Below, in pieces: positions 53,657 to 62,482 of a DNA stretch of 64,000 nucleotides. A program made the position numbers and the translations under genes. Each line of letters begins with the position of its first letter. Within the stretch, counting starts at the first letter, position 1. The DNA comes from Kordiimonadaceae bacterium (GTDB taxonomy: Bacteria; Pseudomonadota; Alphaproteobacteria; Sphingomonadales; Emcibacteraceae): assembly GCA_024236295.1 (NCBI GenBank), contig JACKKT010000002.1, positions 62,001 to 126,000 on the forward strand, in the 5' to 3' direction. The notes beneath the pieces were generated by a model. It saw only the letters and a list, made by a program, of their open reading frames with translations. It was not told where the DNA came from and did not search any database.

Positions 53657-54451
53657 CTAGTCTTTCCGCCAGACGGAAAGTGTAGCAAATGAAAAGAAGG
53701 CCCCGATGAAATTCTTATAAAATAACCGGTCAACTAAAAATGTCAGCTTCACCAGCCACTTGCCGCCAATATTTAAAAAAGGAAAGGCATCCGGATTATA
53801 AAACAGAACATAAGCCAAAAGCCCGGGATAGCGTAGTCGCAATGGATTAAAACCGGCATCTTTAAAAAAGCCTTTTAGTTCGGAAACGGCAAAATCCCGT
53901 TCTGTTTCCTCATCAAAAAGTGGGTTTTTCTGATAAATTTTCCGGCGCACCCATTGGGTTATCGGGTTGCCGTAAGTCGGTTCGAAATTAATGAATATGC
54001 CGCCCTTTTTAATCCCACCGCTTAAGTTCTTAACAACCTGCGCCGCATGGTTTGGGACATGATGAAGCCCGCCGATAAGAATGATTATGTCAAAATTATC
54101 TGCTTCCGGTTTGAAGCTGGTCGCATCCTCCTGTCGGATATCAAGGTCCGGATACTCGGTTTTAAGATCATTCACCACAACATCGCTATAATCAAATCCG
54201 CTATAGTCTATATCCAGCCCCAGATGATTGATAATAAGCATGCGTCCTTCTGCAAAACCACACATGGCTTCAAGCACTTTATATTTTTTGGTCCTGTCTA
54301 ACGCCAATCCTTTAAGGCAGTGGTGCCAGATCAATTGCTTGATCAGCAGATGTTTTTCCCCGCTTCTGGCTTGCTTATATTGTTCAGCAATTGAATTAAA
54401 ATGTGTCTTCTGCTGCTCAATAAGCTGCTTTTCCTGACTGTCGGGATTCAT
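53657..54451 (-). CDS. Class I SAM-dependent methyltransferase
   Basis: A 264-residue methyltransferase. Motif I is YKVLEAMCGFAEGRM at about residue 60, motif II region DIRQEDATSF, and the following strand is DNFDIIILIGGLHHVPN. The C-terminal 60 residues are hydrophobic and aromatic, suggesting membrane contact. In this cassette it may methylate a glycan or its lipid-linked precursor. It overlaps the flippase-like gene by 4 bases and ends 9 bases before the GT-C gene. Confidence 0.88.
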   Translation of the reverse strand: MNPDSQEKQLIEQQKTHFNSIAEQYKQARSGEKHLLIKQLIWHHCLKGLALDRTKKYKVLEAMCGFAEGRMLIINHLGLDIDYSGFDYSDVVVNDLKTEYPDLDIRQEDATSFKPEADNFDIIILIGGLHHVPNHAAQVVKNLSGGIKKGGIFINFEPTYGNPITQWVRRKIYQKNPLFDEETERDFAVSELKGFFKDAGFNPLRLRYPGLLAYVLFYNPDAFPFLNIGGKWLVKLTFLVDRLFYKNFIGAFFSFATLSVWRKD

Positions 54452-54783
54452 ATGTGTGTCTCACCTGTCGCCACAAATGAAATTCCGGCAATAATCAAGG
54501 CTACTCCGATCAGGTGAGTGGCGCTTAGATTTTCCTTTAAAATAAAATATCCGGCAATCTGTGTGGCAACTACCAGTCCACCTGCTGCAATGGGAAAGGC
54601 AATGGATAATGCAATTCTGGTCACGATCACATACCAGATCAGAAAGCCAAGTCCATAAAAAAATATTCCGGCAATACCCTTAGCTGATATCAACGTCCCC
54701 GCCGACAATTTAAGATAAACAAGCCCTGTGACACTTGTGATAATATAAATCAACATAATGAATATATTTGACAGGATGGTCAT
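54448..54783 (-). CDS. Small four-helix EamA/SMR-like membrane protein
   Basis: A 111-residue protein with four membrane segments. The third and fourth helices (IAFPIAAGGLVVATQIAGYF and ATHLIGVALIIAGISFVATG) match the ArnE/EmrE group. In the context of a GT2 enzyme that makes a lipid-linked sugar and a GT-C enzyme that uses it, a flippase role like that of ArnE/ArnF or GtrA is the simplest reading. It lies 2 bases after the GT2 gene and overlaps the methyltransferase by 4. Confidence 0.82.
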   Translation of the reverse strand: MTILSNIFIMLIYIITSVTGLVYLKLSAGTLISAKGIAGIFFYGLGFLIWYVIVTRIALSIAFPIAAGGLVVATQIAGYFILKENLSATHLIGVALIIAGISFVATGETHI

Positions 54784-54785
54784 GA

Positions 54786-55751
54786 TTAATGCCCTTTCCG
54801 GTCGGCGTTATAATCCTCACTGATTATATAGGGTGGACGACCCTGCAACGATTTATGAATTCGGGCCAGATAAATACCTATAATGCCAATATTAAAAAAC
54901 AGAACTCCAAAGAGTAGCGATGTAACCCCGATCGTTGATGCCCATCCGGGAACAGCGACCCCTTGCGTATAAATGTAAAATGTATAGCCAAGTTCAATAA
55001 AGGACAGAATACTGGTAATTGCCCCTATCCATACACCAATTTTGAGGGGGACTGTCGAATAAGAAATAATTGCACCGGTAGCAAGCTTTATCATTCGACC
55101 CAACGTAAATTTGGTAGATCCCTGATGTCTTGTACTGGCCGTAAACTTCACCTGCTTGACATCAAATCCTACCCATTGGATGGCGCCTCTTAAAAATATA
55201 TCCACATCCCCGAAGGAAATAATTTCGTCCCTTACCTTAAAATCAATAAGTCTGAAATCCGAACTGCCCTTTTCAAGCGGGAGATCGGAAAGAACGGAAA
55301 AAATCTTATAAAACTGCTTTGAAAAATATCTTTTAAACGGCCCTGCGGCTTCCTTGTCTTCGCGTATGGTGTTGACGATCTTGGCCCCTGCTTTCCATTC
55401 ATTTACCAGTTTTTCAATGACTTCTGGAGGATGCTGAAGATCCCCGTCCATACTGACAATTGCCTGCCCTTTTGCCAGTTTTAATCCGGCAAAAATAGCA
55501 TGTTGATGCCCAAAATTTCTTGAAAAGCGGATAGCCCTGACTTGCGGATATTGATTGCAGGCTACTTGAATATTTTGCCAAGTATTATCACTGCTGCCAT
55601 CATCAATTAATATGACTTCAAAAGTTAACCCAATGTTTCTTATGGATAAATCAATCCTTTCAACCAGCGTGAAAATATTATCCTGTTCGTTATAAAGCGG
55701 CACAACGACCGACAAAACCGGGTCCGATTTACTTATTGTCACTCTGGCCAA
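54786..55751 (-). CDS. GT2 family glycosyltransferase, GtrB/DPM1-like
   Basis: A 321-residue membrane-bound GT2 enzyme. It opens LSVVVPLYNEQDNI and has LIDDGSSDNTW and SMDGDLQHPPEVI, the nucleotide and metal sites. Two membrane segments follow near the C-terminus (about 232-252 and 268-290). This is the layout of GtrB and related enzymes that load a sugar onto polyprenyl phosphate. It is the first gene of the cassette and carries the operon's likely promoter in the 150 bases upstream. Confidence 0.92.
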   Translation of the reverse strand: MARVTISKSDPVLSVVVPLYNEQDNIFTLVERIDLSIRNIGLTFEVILIDDGSSDNTWQNIQVACNQYPQVRAIRFSRNFGHQHAIFAGLKLAKGQAIVSMDGDLQHPPEVIEKLVNEWKAGAKIVNTIREDKEAAGPFKRYFSKQFYKIFSVLSDLPLEKGSSDFRLIDFKVRDEIISFGDVDIFLRGAIQWVGFDVKQVKFTASTRHQGSTKFTLGRMIKLATGAIISYSTVPLKIGVWIGAITSILSFIELGYTFYIYTQGVAVPGWASTIGVTSLLFGVLFFNIGIIGIYLARIHKSLQGRPPYIISEDYNADRKGH

Positions 55752-55957
55752 CCTCTTTTTATCTTAAAATTTATGTCTAGAACTATTTTACTTTGATTTC
55801 ATTTATCATTGGTCAGCATAGTTGATTATAGCTAATTAAAGGTTAAACTTTTAATGATCTCACCCATTAAATAGAAAACCCAGCTGGTAACAAATCTTAC
55901 TTGAAATTTAACTACATAACCACTACCGTACCCTTATTCAAATATGGGAACAAAAAT

Positions 55958-57808
55958 ATGAAAAAAGATATCACCCGCCGGGATTTTCTAAACGGAACAC
56001 AAATTGCTATCGGGGCAACAATATTGACACCCTGGATGGTGTCATGCGGGGTTGAACCAAATGTAAAATCAACGGATAATGGTTTTACCTTAAGCAAAGA
56101 TTATTATCCGCCCGCCAAAAACGGCCTTCGGGGCAGCCACGATGGCTCATGGGAAACTATGCATGCGCGCGTTATGGGTGAAGACTGGCAAACCGATATT
56201 ATTGATGATGAATATGATCTGGTAATTGTGGGTGGCGGGATCAGCGGTCTATCATCAGCATATTTTTATCGTCAGAAACACCCTGATGCAAAAATTCTTA
56301 TTCTGGATAATCACGATGACTTTGGCGGCCATGCCAAACGTAATGAATTTAAGCATGGTGACAACACCCGCATCAGCTATGGCGGCACAGAAGCTATTGA
56401 TACACCGTCATCTTATCCGCAAGTAGCACTTGATCTTTTAAAAGATATTGGCATCGATCTGGATAAATTTTACACAGCCTTCAAACAGGACCTTTATCCA
56501 TCCAAGGGGCTTGGCTTTTCTATCGTCTTTGATGAGAAAAATTTTGGTGAAACAAAGCATGTAAATGGCTATGGCCAAAAATCTTGGGAGGAATTCGCCG
56601 CCGAAGCACCACTGACGGACAAGGCAAGGGCAGATTTCATCCGCGTCCAGACGGCAGAAGTCGATTATATGGAAGGAACACCTGTTGAAGAAAAATTCAA
56701 AATTCTAAGCAAAACTGGATATTCAAGCTTCCTGCGCGATTATGTGAAGGTTGATGAGCAGGTAATCAATATTTATCAGCATTGGGGAATGAGCTTCTGG
56801 TGTGTCGATATGGAAGAAGTGCCCACCACAGCCGTACAATATTATGATGGCGGCATCCCCGGTGTGGATCATACACTTCCAATCCATTCCGGCCGTGGGG
56901 ATGATCCCTATATTTTCCATTTTCCCGATGGCAATGCCTCTGTTGCGCGTCTCCTGGTTAGGAAACTGATCCCAGAAGCGATGCCGGGAACAACCATGGA
57001 AGACGTGGTAACCACGAAAGCCGATTATTCGAAACTTGACCGCAATGATCAGAATGTCAATATCCGCTTGAACAGCACAGTTGTCCATGCCGTTAATACT
57101 GAAGACGGCGATGCCGTAGATGTAACCTATGTGCGTGATGAAGTGCCCCATAAGGTTCGTGGCAAAAAATGTATCATGGCCTGCTATAATATGGCCATAC
57201 CATTCATTTGTCCTGAAATGTCAGAAAAACAAAAAGAAAATCTGGCCTTTAATGTAAAAGTTCCGCTTGTTTATACCAAAGTGCTGATCAATAACTGGCA
57301 ACCGTTCATCAAAATGAAAACCAGCTTCGTTTATTATACCGGTGGTTTTTATAAACAGGCCGAACTTGATTATCCGGTTTCCCTTGGCGATTATAAATGC
57401 TCAGAATCCCCTGATGAGCCAATCATTGTCCATATGTGTCATGTGCCCTTATTCACTGATATCAAGGGTCCGGAACAATGGCGCGAAGGACGCAGACAAA
57501 TCCTCACCACCACCTTTGAAGAATTTGAAGGCCACGTTAAAGATCAGCTTACGCAAGCATTTGGCGAAGTCGGTTTTGATGCTGACCGCGATATCGAGGC
57601 CATTACCGTCAACCGCTGGCCACACGGTTACGCCTATAGTAACGGCCTGACCTGGGGCGAGGATTTTGCGGAAGAAGATAAGCCCTGGGTAATTGGTCGC
57701 CAGCCATTTGGCAATATTCACATTGCCAACTCGGATTCCGATGCCAACGCAACGACAAAAGCGGCAATCAAGGAAGCTCACCGTGCCGTGAAGGAAATTC
57801 TGGCCTGA
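55958..57808 (+). CDS. Tat-exported FAD oxidoreductase, spermidine dehydrogenase-like
   Basis: A 616-residue flavoprotein. The N-terminus has a Tat signal: ITRRDFLNGTQIAIGATILT, with twin Arg and a hydrophobic stretch, and a following Cys in MVSCG. The FAD Rossmann motif is DLVIVGGGISGLSSAYFYRQ, followed by LDNHDDFGGHAKRNEF, as in SpdH-type enzymes. Substrate assignment to spermidine is only by resemblance. I use the ATG at 55958 so that the Tat signal sits at the N-terminus; a TTG at 55901 would precede it by 19 residues. It overlaps the next gene by 1 base. Confidence 0.87.
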   Translation: MKKDITRRDFLNGTQIAIGATILTPWMVSCGVEPNVKSTDNGFTLSKDYYPPAKNGLRGSHDGSWETMHARVMGEDWQTDIIDDEYDLVIVGGGISGLSSAYFYRQKHPDAKILILDNHDDFGGHAKRNEFKHGDNTRISYGGTEAIDTPSSYPQVALDLLKDIGIDLDKFYTAFKQDLYPSKGLGFSIVFDEKNFGETKHVNGYGQKSWEEFAAEAPLTDKARADFIRVQTAEVDYMEGTPVEEKFKILSKTGYSSFLRDYVKVDEQVINIYQHWGMSFWCVDMEEVPTTAVQYYDGGIPGVDHTLPIHSGRGDDPYIFHFPDGNASVARLLVRKLIPEAMPGTTMEDVVTTKADYSKLDRNDQNVNIRLNSTVVHAVNTEDGDAVDVTYVRDEVPHKVRGKKCIMACYNMAIPFICPEMSEKQKENLAFNVKVPLVYTKVLINNWQPFIKMKTSFVYYTGGFYKQAELDYPVSLGDYKCSESPDEPIIVHMCHVPLFTDIKGPEQWREGRRQILTTTFEEFEGHVKDQLTQAFGEVGFDADRDIEAITVNRWPHGYAYSNGLTWGEDFAEEDKPWVIGRQPFGNIHIANSDSDANATTKAAIKEAHRAVKEILA

Positions 57809-59199
57809 TGAAAAAAGCGGTTTTAAACGAAATTGACTGGCCGGAATTCGGCATCGGTGAGCGCCCGGCCGATATTACGCTGGATGAATATCTTAGCCGG
57901 CTTCAAATGGTTCGCGAGGCCATGGAAGTGCGTGGCTACAGCCATTTGCTGATTTACGCTGATCGGGAGCATTTCGCCAATCTCACCTGGATGTGTAATA
58001 TTGATCCGCGTTTTGAGGAAGCTTTACTAATTTTACGCCCTGAAGTTAAACCACTGATCCTGATCGGTAATGAATGTGAAGGTTACCTACCCCATAGCCC
58101 GCTATATAAAAGCGGCGATATGCGATCAGAGCTTTATCAGCCATTTTCATTGCTTAATCAGGGGCGCGATAAAAGCAGGACACTGGGCGAAATTTTTACC
58201 GATGAAGGCATGGATGAAAATGCCAATGTCGGTGCTGTCGGCTGGAAATATTTTGGTGAAAACGAGGACCCCGCTGGGAGCCTCGCCCTTGATATCCCAA
58301 GTTTTATTGCAGATGCGGCACGGAATATTGCAGGACATGATCAGGTCATTAATGCTACTGATCTTTTCATGCATCCGGGATATGGTTTTCGCTCTGTTGT
58401 CTCTGTTGATGAAATTGCCATTTTTGAATATTCCAACATTAAAACATCGGAAGCCGTTAAAAGAATTTTATTTGGCATGCGCGATGGCATGACCGATTTT
58501 GAGATTGCAAAATTCATGGAATGGGACGGCGAACCTCTCGGCTGTCATCCCACCTTTGCCAGCGGCAATCTGCCCGGCCTTTGCGGTCCTCAGGGCAGAA
58601 TCTTAAGAAAAGGTGACGTTTTTTCATTTAACGTCTGTTACTGGGGCAGCAACATATGTCGTGCCGGCTGGGTCGCGGAAAGTGCCAATGATCTGCCCAC
58701 TGGTGCTCAGGATTATATTAATGCATTTGCCGCCCCCTATTTTGAAGCGATGGCAAACTGGTTTCGAAATTTACGGATCGGAACCAAAGGTAAGCTGCTC
58801 CATGATATAATATATGGAACGCTTCCTTTTGAAAAATTCGGTATTTTTCTAAATGCTGGTCATCTTATTCATCTTGATGAATGGGTCAGCTCGCCAATTT
58901 ATGAAGGGTCTGATCTGCCCATCCGGTCAGGCATGATGTTCCAGGTGGATGTCATTCCGTCTTCTCCCATTTACGGGTCCACCAGAATGGAAGACGGTAT
59001 AGTCATTGCCGATGCGGAACTTCGGGCAAAACTGAAAATAAAACATCCTGATTGCTATGACCGCTGCATGAAAAGACGTGATTTTATGATTAATATACTG
59101 GGGTTTGATCTTCCCGATGAAATTTTACCCTTGTCCAATATTCCGGCTATTGTCCCCCCGTGGTTTTTAAAACCGGAACAGATTTTTACCCTTAAATAA
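57808..59199 (+). CDS. Creatinase-like M24 protein lacking metal ligands
   Basis: A 463-residue pita-bread-fold protein. The catalytic His region is NAGHLIHLDEW and the later Glu is kept in RMEDGIVI. The two Asp that bind metal in peptidases are missing: the strand reads FSFNVCYWGSNICRAGW (Asn275, and no Asp at the second site). The first Glu position reads FQVDVIP. Loss of the metal site is also seen in creatinase, which hydrolyses creatine without metal. A non-peptidase function on a small amine or guanidine is therefore likelier than Xaa-Pro aminopeptidase. It is translationally coupled to the SpdH-like gene. Confidence 0.83.
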   Translation: MKKAVLNEIDWPEFGIGERPADITLDEYLSRLQMVREAMEVRGYSHLLIYADREHFANLTWMCNIDPRFEEALLILRPEVKPLILIGNECEGYLPHSPLYKSGDMRSELYQPFSLLNQGRDKSRTLGEIFTDEGMDENANVGAVGWKYFGENEDPAGSLALDIPSFIADAARNIAGHDQVINATDLFMHPGYGFRSVVSVDEIAIFEYSNIKTSEAVKRILFGMRDGMTDFEIAKFMEWDGEPLGCHPTFASGNLPGLCGPQGRILRKGDVFSFNVCYWGSNICRAGWVAESANDLPTGAQDYINAFAAPYFEAMANWFRNLRIGTKGKLLHDIIYGTLPFEKFGIFLNAGHLIHLDEWVSSPIYEGSDLPIRSGMMFQVDVIPSSPIYGSTRMEDGIVIADAELRAKLKIKHPDCYDRCMKRRDFMINILGFDLPDEILPLSNIPAIVPPWFLKPEQIFTLK

Positions 59200-60490
59200 A
59201 ATTTTTACCAGACGATCTTTTCAATATTTTCAAAATCTATTGAGCCGCCATCATCAAAAGTAATTGTACCGCTAGCATCATGGGATAGTAACATTTCGCC
59301 AGAATTATCATCGGTTGATTGTATTGAACTGCCATCATCTAAAGTAAGGGTCCAGCCAACCTCATGAAACTGACCGCTAAAGCCTTCAAGTTTTAATGTG
59401 TCAGTCCATGCCATCCCGGCACCACCATCCACAATATCATTACCCTGATGAGCCAGGAATGTCAGCGTATCATCCCCATCACCACCAAAAAGTTTGTCAT
59501 CACCGGCACCGCCATCAATTTGGTCATTGCCGGTTGAGGTCCAGATAACATCATTCCCGTCTCCGCCATGAACCGTAATTCCCTGATCATAGGTATATTT
59601 GCTTGATGTCATATCGACAATGTCATTACCATCGCCCATATCAATTTCTTCAATATTTTGTATTCTGGCCTGGCTGCCGGATGCAAAACCACTGATACCA
59701 TCATCAAGGAACAGGGCATCATCCCCGGATGTCCCTTGAATGGTATCGTGACCATCACCACCATCAAACACGTCACTTGATCTATTATGGCCAGCTAAAC
59801 CAACATTTTCACCGGTTTCAACGTTATGGGCATTATAGCCGTTCCAAACACTGTCACTATTATAGATCAAAGTGTCGTCACCATCACCACCCAGCAAATT
59901 TTCGGCACCGACAGTCCCCTGAACAGTTATTCCCTGAACCGGGTCACTAATCTCTAAAAAGACGCTTACATCAACATTAACATCCTGATAGTCATGATCC
60001 CCACCACCATCAAGATCTTCCCAGTTCTGATTTCCATCATCAGCACTGTCAATCATATGGTTTACACCGTCAGAATTGAGGTCCGTATCACTAAAATAAG
60101 CCGGTGCATTTTCAGCACTGGAGAGGGCATGCCCATCCACCATCGGTGTCCAATGACCGTTAATTTGCTCAAATGTTACGGTTTCACCGCCAGACAGGCT
60201 TGAATTTTCATCATTCCCGTCCGGAATAATGAAAAATCCGACACTCACTCCTCCTGGGTAGTCACTGGAATCAAATGTTATCGTATTATCAGTAAAGCTT
60301 TTGACATTATCTTCTATAATCATTCCGCCAATCGGATTGCCGTCAGCATCGGCTACATAAAAACCATGGGAACTGTTATATCCCGCGTCGGAAGAAATAT
60401 AATTGACATTTAAAGTTACGATCCCGCCTGATGAAATATCATAGACACCATTTGACTGGTTGAGTTCAACAGGTACTGGCGCCTCTTCCT

Positions 60491-61500
60491 GCTCTTCTCC
60501 TTGAGCATTCTCAGCATTATTATTCTCTGCTGAATTTCCCGGAGCGTCCTGATCGCCATTACCATATCCGTTATTGGCATGATTTCCACCCTGGTTATTT
60601 TCTCCATTTTGATTTCCGTGATCATCTTCATGGTTATCTTGATTCCAGTTGTGATCGTGATCATCATCGTCATCATTGTTATGGCTACCATGATAACCAC
60701 CGTCATTTTCATCTTCATGGTTCGAGTGGTGGGAATCGTCATCGTCATCATCATCATCGTCATCGTCATGGTCGTTATGATGATTCCCATTGTGGTCATC
60801 GTCATCATGGTCATCGTGGCCATGATAACCGCCCTCATTTTCATCTTCATGAGAGTAATCGTTATTGTCATGATTTTCAGATGAAGTATTCTGTTGCTGG
60901 TTTTCCTCCTGCTCCTGCTCTTCACCCTGGGCATTTTCAGCATTATTATTCTCAGCCGAATTGCCCGGGGCATCCTGATCGCCATTGCCATATCCGTTAT
61001 TGGCATGGTTTTCATTTTCCGCTGCATCGCCATCATTTTCAGATTGACTTTGCTGTTCTTCCGAACCGGACTGACCCTGCTCTACAGGTTCATTTTGCCC
61101 GTTTTCATTTCCACTTTGACTGTTTTCTGATCCCTGGCTTTGCTGTTCATCATTCTCTTCATTCTGCCCTTCCGCAGTTTCCTGTGCCTGCTCTTCTCCT
61201 TGGGCATTTTCAGCATTATTATTCTCTTCCGAATTGCCCGGAGCATCCTGATCGCCATTGCCATATCAGTTATTGGCATGGTTTTCACTTTCCGCTGCAT
61301 CGCCATCATTTTCAGATTGACTTTGCTGTTCTTCCGAACCGGACTGACCCTGCTCTACAGGTTCATTTTGACCGTTTTCATTTCCACTTTGACTGTTTTC
61401 TGATTCCTGGCTTTGCTGTTCATCATTCTCTTCATTCTGCCCTTCCGAAGTTTCCTGTGCCTGCTCTTCTCCATGAGCATTCTCACCATTATTATTGTCA
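60491..61500. repeat. 273-bp tandem repeat units inside the RTX gene
   Basis: Two nearly identical 273-bp (91-codon) units lie back to back over about 60913-61460, with a partial third at 61460-61500 and a partial copy at 60491-60590. Each unit codes for a Gln/Glu/Ser/Asn-rich stretch containing NEPVEQGQSGSEEQQSQSEN and GNGDQDAPGNS. Few differences separate the two full units, so the duplication is recent or kept uniform by recombination. Confidence 0.88.
60601..60880 (-). other. Asp/His-rich low-complexity coding segment
   Basis: This part of the RTX frame codes for runs of Asp and His (for example HNDHDDDDDDDDDDSHHSNH) interspersed with EDENxGGYHG repeats. Such segments bind divalent metal ions in many secreted proteins. 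The DNA is made of GAT/GAC and CAT/CAC codons and generates spurious open frames on the other strand. Confidence 0.8.
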
Positions 61501-62419
61501 GAAGAATTTCCAAAAGTATCCTGATTTGAATGTTGCTCTTCTGTTTCTTCTGATGAGTGAAAACCTGTTAATGATGTCTGATCATGAGATAAATCAGTAT
61601 TATTATTTTTATTTTCGTCGCCATTTTGCTCTGAAGTGTGGTTGGATAAGTCAGTATTTTCCTGATCTTCTAATTCTGCGGCCAATAATGCCTGCATAGC
61701 GGCCACATGACTTCCCCCACCCAATACGAGCCCTTCAGCGCTATCCCTGCTTGAGCCGTGGTCAAATGTTACCTGTTTATCTGAAGCGTCTATATCATCC
61801 GGTCTCTCAAATTTGATGGCTCCAGAAGATCTGCCAGAGGAAAACAGTAGTTCTTTCAGATGAACACCATTGTCTAGAATTCCGAAGATATTTACACCTT
61901 CCTGATCAGGGTTTTGAAACTGACTATGTTCGGTAGCGCTTATGGAGCCAAAGTCAATTGAGTGTTCAGTTTTTTCCTTATAGCCCCCTTCGAGGTCAAT
62001 CTTTTCACCTTTTTCGTCACTGATTTTACCTGAAATATGAATATTTGAGCGCGTCTGCGTATCTGATGAATGATCCCATCTTTCACTGGATAAACGGTCA
62101 TCCTGATTTTCAAAATTTTTTTCACTATTCTTATGATAAAAATAAGTATCATTATCTGTCTGATGAATAGCTCTTGAATTTTGTCCTTTTGATGATTGGT
62201 CAACCATTTTTCTCTCCGCAAACAAAGTCGCTCAATAACGTCCTTATAATTTTTATCAGAAAATAGTGAAGAAGTGGTTGCCGTTGATGGTAAATGATAT
62301 ATTAAAATTACTCTATGTCACCACATAAAATTTTCATAAAATCATTCATAAACAATAAGTTATGCTATATTAGAAAAAAATAAAATGCAGAATTCAATAA
62401 AATTTTAATCAAATAAAAA

Positions 62420-62451
62420 AATAAAGGCATCTCATTTGAAATGCCTTTATT
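62420..62451 (-). terminator. Rho-independent terminator after the second RTX gene
   Basis: An 11-bp perfect stem (62420-62430 with 62441-62451) with a 10-base loop lies 32 bases past the stop of the RTX gene at 62483. On the minus strand a run of T follows it directly. The remaining gap to the downstream RTX gene (62226-62419) is AT-rich and probably holds that gene's promoter. I see no other element there. Confidence 0.88.
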
Positions 62452-62482
62452 CACTCTGGTTATAAATGCCTGGCAATCAATT

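Larger units (their letters stand above)
59205..62207 (-). pseudogene. RTX-type secreted protein interrupted by an in-frame TGA
   Basis: One frame runs from the ATG at 62207 (GGAGAG 8 bases upstream) to 59205, broken only by TGA at 61266-61268 (codon 314). In the sister copy of the same 273-bp repeat this codon is GGA. Parts in order: an N-terminal region without known domains; a Gln/Glu/Asn-rich repeat region (about 240-440); an Asp/His-rich stretch (about 443-536); a DUF4114-like domain (about 590-757, with DLDGGGDHDYQDVNV); RTX calcium repeats such as GGDGDDTL and GGAGDDKL; and a 68-residue C-terminus shared with the next gene. It would be exported by a type I system. It is either a recent pseudogene, a gene with stop readthrough, or a base error. 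Confidence 0.8.

Noticed and set aside
60913..61500. Direct repeats that could suggest a CRISPR or other array.
   Set aside because: The repeats are contiguous 273-bp coding units in frame, with no spacers and no cas genes.
60416..61699. Long open frames on both strands across the Asp/His- and Gln/Glu-rich region, including a 272-residue plus-strand frame.
   Set aside because: They arise from repetitive low-complexity codons of the RTX gene. They have implausible compositions (Met/Thr-rich or His/Pro-rich), no ribosome site, and repeat with the 273-bp units.
62226..62419. A small gene or RNA between the two RTX genes.
   Set aside because: The region is AT-rich with no convincing open frame or structured RNA. 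It most likely holds only a promoter.
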